A stretch of DNA of 6,657 nt. Source: Microcaldota archaeon (GTDB taxonomy: Archaea > Micrarchaeota > Micrarchaeia > Anstonellales > Bilamarchaeaceae). Shown here in pieces: positions 1-4,490 of this stretch. Position numbers and translations under genes: made by a program. The stretch spans positions 1 to 6,657 of the forward strand of contig JALWZW010000025.1 of assembly GCA_026992595.1 (NCBI GenBank), in the 5' to 3' direction. The notes beneath the pieces were generated by a model. The model saw nothing but the letters and a program-made list of their open reading frames with translations. It had not been told where the DNA came from and made no database searches. Position 1 is the first letter of the stretch. Each line of letters begins with the position of its first letter.

Positions 1-1
1 G

Positions 2-286
2 CTAAAAAACAGGGGAAAAACCGTGGGGAGGGCGCGGGCGTTTTTGATAAAAAGCGGGGGGAAGTATAAAGCAGTGGTAGGCATAATTGTAAGCACCAGC
101 GAGAAAAATAGGAGAAGATTAGAGGAAAAAATAAGAAAATGGCTGCTAGAAAGCGGAATGGAGTTTTATTTCCAAGAAAAAGCAGTAGGGCAGTTTTTGA
201 AGCCCTTTCGCGCGCCCATATATATGGAGATAGGAATTATAGATAAGGGTAAAGAGAAAAGCGGGATTGTTTTTCCCCACAAATAG
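2..286 (+). CDS. Unrecognised basic protein, probably 5'-truncated by window edge
   Basis: The reading frame is open from base 2 to a TAG at 284-286. The only start-like codon near the left edge is GTG at 23, preceded by AGGGG at 11-15, which would give 87 residues. No stop lies upstream within the window, so this may equally be the C-terminal part of a longer gene. The product is Lys/Arg-rich. It has a beta-like stretch (KYKAVVGIIVS), then a charged helix (KNRRRLEEKIRKWLLES), then hydrophobic strands ending in GIVFPHK. I see no signal peptide, membrane segment or catalytic motif and do not recognise a family. The next gene begins 30 bp after its stop and has its own TATA box, so the two need not share a transcript. 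That this is a real gene is moderately likely; its start is unresolved. Confidence 0.45.
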   Translation, partial: LKNRGKTVGRARAFLIKSGGKYKAVVGIIVSTSEKNRRRLEEKIRKWLLESGMEFYFQEKAVGQFLKPFRAPIYMEIGIIDKGKEKSGIVFPHK

Positions 287-287
287 A

Positions 288-294
288 TTTAAAA
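288..294 (+). promoter_or_regulatory. TATA box of the lipoprotein gene
   Basis: TTTAAAA lies just after the stop of the upstream frame. Its centre is about 26 bp before the ATG at 317, the usual archaeal distance from TATA to transcription start, which predicts a leaderless mRNA. A Shine-Dalgarno-like AGGAG also lies at 302-306, 10 nt before the ATG. It would be used only if transcription began further upstream, so both initiation modes are possible here. Confidence 0.6.
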
Positions 295-316
295 GATTAG
301 CAGGAGTAAAAAAACC

Positions 317-1048
317 ATGCGGACTTTACTAATATTAGCACTTTTTGTGCTGTTTTTAGGATGTGTTCAGCAAAGCGTCCCTAGTGAAGGCACAGAAACA
401 CCACCGCAACCGCAAGAACAACCACAGCCCCCAGAAGAGGAGCAACAGCCAACCGCAGGAGAACCTCCACCACAAGGAGAGACAACAGCACCAGAAGAAA
501 GCAATCCTTTTGAAGGGCTAAGGAACATAAAAAACGCGATGGATTTGGGCCTAAGCGGAAAGTGTGAGTTTAGAGGAACCGATTATGAAGGTACAGCATA
601 CTTTAGCGCAGATGGCAAGAGAAGATATGAAGTGAGAGCGCTGCAAGGGATGGAGCAAGGGGAATGTAGAAGCACTATATTGGTGGAGAAAGAGGGGATA
701 ATGTATATGAAATGCGCTGACAGCAATGCGGCAGAATGGAGGAATTTAGAAGAAATGTTCAGGCAATTAGATATTGCGCAAAGGTGCGATTGGCTCGCAA
801 TAGCGCCCTATAAGCAGCCAGGACAACCAGAAGAAGATATGGGAGGCAGAGGCGTAAGCGTGGATACAACCGGCTTTGAAGATATACAGGAAAGAGAATT
901 CCCAGAGATAAGCTGTATGCCTTGGGTAGTTGATGCAAGCAAATTTGATACATCTGGCGAGATATGTAATTTAGACGATTTAGCGCGAAGGATACAAGAC
1001 ATGAGTTATGGAGGAATGCCAAACGCCGGCACACCTCCAGGCCAATAA
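317..1048 (+). CDS. Cysteine-rich surface lipoprotein, possible LolA-like fold
   Basis: The 243-residue product starts with a short hydrophobic signal sequence ending in a lipobox (LFLGC), with Cys16 as the predicted lipidated residue. This implies export and anchoring to the outer face of the membrane. Residues about 17-62 form a Pro/Gln/Glu-rich stalk typical of surface lipoproteins. Residues about 65-230 look globular and carry six cysteines (83, 117, 133, 157, 200, 217), an even number that would allow three disulfides. The run of strands around 83-133 and the later CDW and CMPW segments recall the small LolA-like lipoproteins often seen in poorly characterised archaea and candidate-phylum bacteria. 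That similarity is from memory of the pattern, not a search. The C-terminus is Gly/Pro-rich. It lies directly upstream of lemA-htpX, which has its own promoter in the gap. The function is unknown; exported lipoprotein is well supported. Confidence 0.8.
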   Translation: MRTLLILALFVLFLGCVQQSVPSEGTETPPQPQEQPQPPEEEQQPTAGEPPPQGETTAPEESNPFEGLRNIKNAMDLGLSGKCEFRGTDYEGTAYFSADGKRRYEVRALQGMEQGECRSTILVEKEGIMYMKCADSNAAEWRNLEEMFRQLDIAQRCDWLAIAPYKQPGQPEEDMGGRGVSVDTTGFEDIQEREFPEISCMPWVVDASKFDTSGEICNLDDLARRIQDMSYGGMPNAGTPPGQ

Positions 1049-1051
1049 CTT

Positions 1052-1058
1052 TTTAAAT
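1052..1058 (+). promoter_or_regulatory. TATA box of lemA-htpX
   Basis: TTTAAAT lies in the 31-bp gap after the lipoprotein stop. It is centred about 26 bp before the ATG at 1080 and followed by a pyrimidine-rich stretch (1058-1079) with no ribosome binding site. It predicts a leaderless mRNA starting at 1080 and therefore fixes the lemA start. The T-run at 1062-1069 could also serve as a terminator for the lipoprotein transcript. Confidence 0.7.
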
Positions 1059-1079
1059 CTCTTTTTTTTATTTCTACTC

Positions 1080-1628
1080 ATGGTGCTTTTTTTAATTTTA
1101 GGAGTGGTATTTGTTGTAGTAATTTTATATGTAATTCTAACCTACAACCATCTAGTTAAACTGAGAAATCGTGTAGAGAATGCGTGGGCGCAGATAGATG
1201 TTCAACTCAAAAGAAGATATGACCTAATACCTAACCTCGTAGAAACTGTGAAAGGATATATGAAGCACGAAAGAGAGACATTGGAAACGGTCACAAAATA
1301 CCGCTCTCAATTAATAAGCGGCAATGTGGGGACAAGAGCCAAAGCCAATAACATGATAACAGAAGCGCTTAAGAGCATATTTGCAGTGGCAGAAAACTAC
1401 CCAGATTTAAAAGCAAGCGAGAATTTCAAAATGCTGCAAGAAGAATTGGCAAGCACCGAAAACAAAATCTCCTACATTAGAACCGCATACAACGACGCGG
1501 TGCTTGAATATGATAATGCGCTGGAGATGTTTCCCAGCAACATCGTAGCAAAATTGTTTGGCTTTAAACCTGCAGAATACTTTGAGGTAGAGGAAGGAGA
1601 AAGAGAGGCGCCCAAAGTTAAGTTTTAA
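1080..1628 (+). CDS. lemA: LemA family membrane protein
   Basis: The product has 182 residues. An N-terminal membrane segment (about 3-21) is followed by the family signature: NHLVKLRNRVENAWAQIDVQ at 23-42, then the core RRYDLIPNLV at 45-54 and VKGYMKHERETLETV downstream. The rest is a helical bundle with the typical ENFKMLQEELASTENKIS segment and the late YNDAVLEYDNALEMFPSNIVA and FGFKPAEYFEVEE segments. Length and order match the family, which is predicted to sit with the N-terminus outside and the helical bundle facing the cytoplasm. The biochemical role of LemA is not established, but it very often neighbours HtpX, as here, with an 8-bp gap. I chose ATG 1080 over the in-frame ATG at 1008 because 1008 overlaps the lipoprotein gene by 41 bp, adds an atypical N-terminus and ignores the TATA box 26 bp before 1080. 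Confidence 0.95.
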   Translation: MVLFLILGVVFVVVILYVILTYNHLVKLRNRVENAWAQIDVQLKRRYDLIPNLVETVKGYMKHERETLETVTKYRSQLISGNVGTRAKANNMITEALKSIFAVAENYPDLKASENFKMLQEELASTENKISYIRTAYNDAVLEYDNALEMFPSNIVAKLFGFKPAEYFEVEEGEREAPKVKF

Positions 1629-1636
1629 GGGGTTAG

Positions 1637-2509
1637 ATGAGGAAGCGCGTTAATTTTTTTGATGAAATAGGTAAAAACAAAAGAAACTCGGTGATTATAC
1701 TTATCATAGGAGTATTGCTCTATATAGCACTGGCCTTTATCGTGGGCTATGCCTTCAACCTCCCCAATATATGCAGCACTTTCCTTGCAATAGCCATTCT
1801 GCTCTATGCGTTCTGGCTCTATAACTCAGGTGCGGAATCCGCTATGCTTCAAAACGCCATAAAGATTGAGAAAAAAGACAATCCGTTCTTATGGAATACT
1901 GTGGAGGGGTTAGCGCTTGCTGCAGGTATCCCGATGCCCGAAATATATATCATAAAAGAGGAGGCGCCCAATGCATTTGCAATAGGCAAAGACCCTGCGC
2001 GCGCCAAAGTAGCGTTTACTGAAGGGTTGTTAAAAATACTAAATAGAGAAGAATTGGAAGGAGTGGTGGCGCATGAGATTTCCCATATAGCAAACTATGA
2101 TGTGAAAACCAACCTTACCATGATAGCAATAGTGGGCGCTGCAGCCATTTTAGGAGATGTGGCGTTGAGAAGCTTTTCTTACAGGAGAAGGAGAAGCGAT
2201 GGTGAAGCGATCATTTTAGTGGCGATCATATTAAGCGTGGTGGTAAACATTGTCTTAACTATGCTTAAATATGCGCTCTCGCGGGAGCGAGAGTATTTGG
2301 CAGATGCCAACGGAGCCAAACTTACGCGCTACCCTTTAGGATTGGCGAAAGCGCTGGAAAAGATAAAAAAGCATCAAAAAACCATGAAAAGCGCCTTAAA
2401 AACTGCCGCACATCTCTACTTTGTCAATCCGTTTCCCTTTGATATAGGGGACCTGTTTTCTACCCATCCGCCCATTAACAAAAGAATAGAGCGGCTTAAA
2501 TCCATGTAA
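1637..2509 (+). CDS. htpX: HtpX-like membrane zinc metalloprotease (M48 family)
   Basis: HtpX is a membrane-embedded zinc endopeptidase that degrades misfolded membrane proteins. The 290-residue product shows two N-terminal membrane segments (about 18-38 and 45-62), then the cytosolic-face catalytic region. The zinc site HEISH lies at 146-150 (ligands H146 and H150, catalytic E147). Two more membrane segments follow (about 160-177 and 190-212), separated by a basic loop with RRRR at 183-186. The motif EREYLAD carries the third ligand, E219, and the conserved D223. The family's STHPP motif is at 275-279, followed by a basic helix. All catalytic residues are present and the length is normal. 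It lies 8 bp after lemA and is almost certainly co-transcribed with it. The GGGG at 1629-1632 before the ATG is a weak, close ribosome binding site, as expected for the internal gene of an operon. Confidence 0.96.
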   Translation: MRKRVNFFDEIGKNKRNSVIILIIGVLLYIALAFIVGYAFNLPNICSTFLAIAILLYAFWLYNSGAESAMLQNAIKIEKKDNPFLWNTVEGLALAAGIPMPEIYIIKEEAPNAFAIGKDPARAKVAFTEGLLKILNREELEGVVAHEISHIANYDVKTNLTMIAIVGAAAILGDVALRSFSYRRRRSDGEAIILVAIILSVVVNIVLTMLKYALSREREYLADANGAKLTRYPLGLAKALEKIKKHQKTMKSALKTAAHLYFVNPFPFDIGDLFSTHPPINKRIERLKSM

Positions 2510-2511
2510 GG

Positions 2512-2521
2512 TTTTTTTATT
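2512..2521 (+). promoter_or_regulatory. T-rich terminator and TATA-like box between htpX and the pilin-like gene
   Basis: Three bases after the htpX stop is a run of seven T, then ATTTATT. A T-run like this is a typical archaeal terminator for lemA-htpX. TTTTTATT at 2514-2521 is also centred about 26 bp before the ATG at 2544, so it likely doubles as the TATA element of the next gene. No ribosome binding site lies before 2544. Confidence 0.5.
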
Positions 2522-2543
2522 TATTGGTACAATATTATTCATA

Positions 2544-2990
2544 ATGAAAGGGCAATTAAGCACAGAGTTTCTGGTTATAGTAGCGCTTATTCTTCTGCTC
2601 TTTATCCCGCTTCTTGTATTGGTCTACTTTAAAGCTTCTGAAAGCAACGCCCAAATAGCAGCATATCAGGCAGAATTAACAGTTAACAGGATAACTTCTG
2701 TTGCAAACTCTGTGGGCAATTTAGGTTCTGGTTCCATCTCCACAGAAATTTTCATACCGCCCAACACCCAGGAATTGAGGATAGAGAATGTAGGGAGAGG
2801 AGCAGAGGTGGTATTGGTTGTTGAAACAGCGGGAGAGAAAAGCACCCCGCTGGTAGGAACATTACAATATCCCTTAAGTGAAGAAAAAGTGGTTCTTGCC
2901 ACCTCTCGCAACGCAGGCGGCTGGGTAAGAGTTAATATAGAAAGCAAAAAAGAGAACGGAAAAACTGTCCTTGAAATAAGGAAAGCGTAA
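2544..2990 (+). CDS. Pilin-like surface protein with archaeal class III signal peptide
   Basis: The 148-residue product opens with MKGQLSTEF and then a hydrophobic stretch (about 9-29). This is the archaeal class III signal peptide: prepilin peptidase (EppA/PibD type) would cut after Gly3, leaving Gln at +1 and the conserved Glu at +5 (E8) of the mature protein. The hydrophobic helix normally forms the pilus core. Residues about 45-148 are a small beta-rich head (alternating hydrophobic strands such as AEVVLVVETAG and WVRVNIES) without cysteines. It is short but in the normal range for archaeal pilin-like proteins. It may be a minor pilin or an anchored surface protein. No secretion ATPase, membrane platform or peptidase gene is in the window, so the assembly machinery must be elsewhere. 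ATG 2544 is supported by the signal peptide and the TATA box at about -26. Confidence 0.85.
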   Translation: MKGQLSTEFLVIVALILLLFIPLLVLVYFKASESNAQIAAYQAELTVNRITSVANSVGNLGSGSISTEIFIPPNTQELRIENVGRGAEVVLVVETAGEKSTPLVGTLQYPLSEEKVVLATSRNAGGWVRVNIESKKENGKTVLEIRKA

Positions 2991-3118
2991 AAGATTAAGC
3001 TGTTTGCGCAGAGGGGTTTTGCTCAACCTTTAAACCTCCAACCACCCCCTAAACCGTACGCTCTCCTCAGGAAGTTTTGGTAACTTTTAACCTAAGAAAA
3101 ACAGTAGAAAAAGTTATA
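2991..3118. other. Intergenic region between the pilin-like gene and tRNA-Arg
   Basis: This is a 128-bp gap between two converging transcripts. A weak inverted repeat lies at 3072-3086 (AAGTT, loop TTGGT, AACTT). On the - strand, T5 runs at 3108-3112 and 3097-3101 follow the tRNA 3' end and are plausible terminators for it. A TTTAAA at about 3031-3036 resembles a TATA box, but no start codon or recognisable RNA follows at the right distance. I see no coding potential. Confidence 0.4.
3097..3112 (-). terminator. Oligo-T terminator of tRNA-Arg
   Basis: Read on the - strand, TTTTT at 3112-3108 and again at 3101-3097 begin 7 nt beyond the tRNA discriminator base. Short T-runs just past the 3' end are typical archaeal tRNA terminators. 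Confidence 0.5.
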
Positions 3119-3217
3119 TGGGCCCGACGGGATTCGAACCCGCGACCTCGTGGTATCCTCTACATTCAGAGGAGGCATCCGAAGCCACGCGCTCTATCCA
3201 AGCTGAGCTACGGGCCC
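3119..3217 (-). tRNA. tRNA-Arg (anticodon UCG) with a 24-nt intron
   Basis: The 99-nt gene gives a 75-nt mature tRNA. The acceptor stem GGGCCCG/CGGGCCC pairs perfectly and the discriminator is A; CCA is not encoded (TAT follows). The D-arm is GCTC/GAGC with loop AGCTTGGATA. The anticodon stem is CGTGG/CCACG with loop C-T-TCG-G-A, so the anticodon is TCG (bases 3180-3182) and reads CGA and possibly other CGN codons. The variable region is AGGTC. The T-arm is GCGGG/CCCGT with loop TTCGAAT and one G-T pair at its base. The exons are 3217-3179 and 3154-3119. The gene points away from the ATPase and converges on the pilin-like gene. Confidence 0.96.
3155..3178 (-). other. tRNA-Arg intron (bulge-helix-bulge)
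   Basis: The intron lies at the canonical position 37/38. The fold shows a proper splicing motif: the anticodon stem CGTGG/CCACG, then a 4-bp central helix between CTTC (tRNA 32-35) and GAGG in the intron (one G-T pair), flanked by two 3-nt bulges, GGA on the 5' side and ATA on the 3' side. Cutting after the second base of each bulge releases exactly 24 nt. This structure is the substrate of archaeal tRNA splicing endonuclease. Confidence 0.9.
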
Positions 3218-3240
3218 TTTAGAAAAGTATTGTTCCCAAC

Positions 3241-3248
3241 TTTTTAAA
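3241..3248 (-). promoter_or_regulatory. TATA box of tRNA-Arg
   Basis: On the - strand this reads TTTAAAAA, centred about 27 bp before the mature 5' end of the tRNA at 3217. By the spacing seen for the protein genes here, transcription would start within about 0-3 nt of the mature 5' end, leaving almost no 5' leader. Confidence 0.6.
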
Positions 3249-3265
3249 GGGCTTTTTAGCAAGTT

Positions 3266-3324
3266 ACTCCCAAAATTTGATTATTTTTGGAGTTACTTCC
3301 GTTTTTTGTTATTTTTTGGAAGTT
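3266..3324. repeat. Repeat pair U1-U2 downstream of the ATPase gene
   Basis: Two adjoining units: U1 (3266-3294, 29 bp) and U2 (3295-3324, 30 bp). Each starts with ACTTCC or ACTCCC, has an A/T-rich middle, and ends GGAAGTT or GGAGTT, so each is an interrupted palindrome. U2 is identical, base for base, to U3 at 4383-4412. U1 matches U4 at 4413-4442 in 26 of 30 aligned columns. U2 ends on the first base (3324) of the ATPase stop codon, read from the + strand. U1 lies 17 bp from the tRNA TATA box. Confidence 0.9.
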
Positions 3325-4352
3325 CAGAAAAACAACTTCAAACCCTCTGATAAAAGAGGGTCAGCAAGCACATAAACCCTTTCTTTCTTCTCTATAAGAG
3401 AAAAATCACAAAGTTTATCTAACCTTCTCTTCAGCGCAGAATCGCTCAAAGCAAGCGAAAATTCAATCTCCAAAAACCGTTTAATACTTCCCCAATGATT
3501 AAAACCTTTGCTAATAGCATAGAGAACCGCTAAATAGCTTCTATCAGTTGCCAACAAGAGATTCTCCAACTCTTCTGCCACAATCTCAGAGGCCTTCTCT
3601 CTAACCTTTTGCAAAGAATAAGAATGGTCATAAAACTTCCTATAATAGCCATAATAAGTAAGCCACCCTATCAAGCCGCCTACATTTTCATACACTTCCT
3701 TAATTTCACTTTCCGAAATATTCTTACCTATTTGGGCGCATCCTTCTATAAGATAGATGCGGGTTTTAGTAAAATCTAACGGCTTAAGCGCAACTTCCTC
3801 TATTAGCCGCCCCTTAAGAGGGGTTTCGCCACCTTTTGAGCGCCCCAACATTTTTTCTAAAAGCCCCACTTGAGAGCCACTTATAAATATCCTCAGAGAA
3901 TAATGATCATAAGCATGAGCAAGCCATCGCGCCAAACCATAATAAGAGAGCAGTTGCGCCTCATCTATAACAAGCAATCCCTCAACTTTCTCGCTTTCTA
4001 AAATACTATCCACCTGCACATTAACCTTGAAACTTGTTCCCTGAATCTCAACCCTACTCAAAATATCCTTCAATCTTTGCTTAATAGAAGAAGAGAGGAG
4101 AAGCTCTCTTAACTTAAGTTCTAAGAGGTCCCAGAAATGCTTTTCATTCCTTACGCTAAAACCATCTAACCACGCTTTTGGCCCCTCATACAGCGAATAA
4201 ACAACCTTAAGCAAACTACTTTTTCCAACTCTTCTGGGGCCCTTAACCACCGCCATCTTTCCTTCTTTCGCCACCCTATTTAAAACAGAGAATTCTTTCT
4301 TATAGTTAAAAAAATCCTCCAGGTTTTCCTTCAAATGAGGCGTAAAATACAT
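3324..4352 (-). CDS. Archaeal AAA-type ATPase with C-terminal winged-helix-like region
   Basis: The 342-residue product resembles the archaeal ATPase (PF01637-type) family, P-loop NTPases expanded in many archaea and mostly of unknown role. After a short lead (YKKEFSVLNRVAKEGK) come Walker A GPRRVGKS at 38-45, Walker B LLVIDEAQ at 126-133 (D130, E131), and a sensor-1-like IFISGSQVGLL at 155-165. NVGGLIGWL is a typical lid-region motif of the family. Residues about 272-342 (YLAVLYAIS, SDSALKRRLDKL, LIEKKERVYVLADPLL) look like a winged helix, suggesting DNA binding. No membrane segment is seen. I chose ATG 4352 over GTG 4481: a TATA box lies 26 bp before 4352, and the extra 43 residues are repeat DNA read as protein. 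The gene stands alone, bracketed by identical 30-bp repeats. It may be a mobile or self-regulating unit; its cellular function is unknown. Confidence 0.87.
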   Translation of the reverse strand: MYFTPHLKENLEDFFNYKKEFSVLNRVAKEGKMAVVKGPRRVGKSSLLKVVYSLYEGPKAWLDGFSVRNEKHFWDLLELKLRELLLSSSIKQRLKDILSRVEIQGTSFKVNVQVDSILESEKVEGLLVIDEAQLLSYYGLARWLAHAYDHYSLRIFISGSQVGLLEKMLGRSKGGETPLKGRLIEEVALKPLDFTKTRIYLIEGCAQIGKNISESEIKEVYENVGGLIGWLTYYGYYRKFYDHSYSLQKVREKASEIVAEELENLLLATDRSYLAVLYAISKGFNHWGSIKRFLEIEFSLALSDSALKRRLDKLCDFSLIEKKERVYVLADPLLSEGLKLFF

Positions 4353-4374
4353 AAGACATATTGAAACCGCTCTG

Positions 4375-4382
4375 TTAATAAA
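4375..4382 (-). promoter_or_regulatory. TATA box of the ATPase gene, abutting repeat U3
   Basis: On the - strand this reads TTTATTAA, centred 26 bp before the ATG at 4352, predicting a leaderless mRNA. Repeat U3 begins at the next base (4383), so the upstream factor-B recognition region lies inside the repeat. Protein bound to U3 would compete directly with promoter assembly. Confidence 0.65.
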
Positions 4383-4442
4383 ACTTCCGTTTTTTGTTAT
4401 TTTTTGGAAGTTACTTCCAAAATTTGCTTGTTTTTGGAAGTT
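4383..4442. repeat. Repeat pair U3-U4 upstream of the ATPase gene
   Basis: Two adjoining 30-bp units: U3 (4383-4412), identical to U2, and U4 (4413-4442), similar to U1. U4 is a strong inverted repeat with ten-base arms, ACTTCCAAAA at 4413-4422 and TTTTGGAAGT at 4432-4441, around a 9-nt spacer. U3 has seven-base arms, AACTTCC at 4382-4388 and GGAAGTT at 4406-4412. The junction forms a further 13-bp palindrome, GGAAGTTACTTCC, at 4406-4418. The pair lies between the divergent ATPase and pyrG promoters. Confidence 0.9.
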
Positions 4443-4463
4443 GAAGAAGCGACACGCAAAAAA

Positions 4464-4471
4464 CAATAAAA
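4464..4471 (+). promoter_or_regulatory. Possible TATA box of pyrG
   Basis: CAATAAAA is centred about 24 bp before the ATG at 4491 in an A-rich stretch. It is weaker and slightly closer than the other TATA boxes here. No ribosome binding site precedes the ATG, so a leaderless mRNA is still the simplest reading. Repeat U4 ends 21 bp upstream of it. Confidence 0.4.
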
Positions 4472-4490
4472 TCATAAGCACAATAAATAT

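Noticed and set aside
759..1034. - strand open frame inside the lipoprotein gene
   Set aside because: Antisense shadow without a promoter or recognisable protein features.
1008..1079. N-terminal extension of LemA from the ATG at 1008
   Set aside because: It overlaps the lipoprotein gene, adds an atypical N-terminus, and a TATA box sits at the right distance for a start at 1080.
2276..2293. Perfect 7-bp hairpin (CTCTCGC, loop GGGA, GCGAGAG) inside htpX
   Set aside because: It falls on the conserved SREREY codons around the zinc ligand and is explained by coding; no sign of independent RNA function.
3015..3090. Possible small RNA or intrinsic terminator in the gap after the pilin-like gene
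   Set aside because: Inverted repeats are weak and not followed by a clear T-run on the + strand; no C/D-box or other RNA motif is visible.
3119..3217. tRNA-Arg as the integration site of the ATPase cassette
   Set aside because: The 5' end of the tRNA faces the cassette, no duplicated tRNA fragment is seen on the far side, and no integrase is present.
3295..3324. U2 as a rho-independent style terminator for the ATPase gene
   Set aside because: Arms are only 6 bp, the loop is long and A-rich on the - strand, and no T-run follows.
3266..4442. CRISPR array
   Set aside because: The repeat units adjoin directly without spacers, there are only two per side with a gene between, and no cas gene is present.
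4353..4481. N-terminal extension of the - strand ATPase from GTG 4481
   Set aside because: The added residues are the U3/U4 repeats translated, the segment has no family similarity, and the TATA box at 4375-4382 points to ATG 4352.
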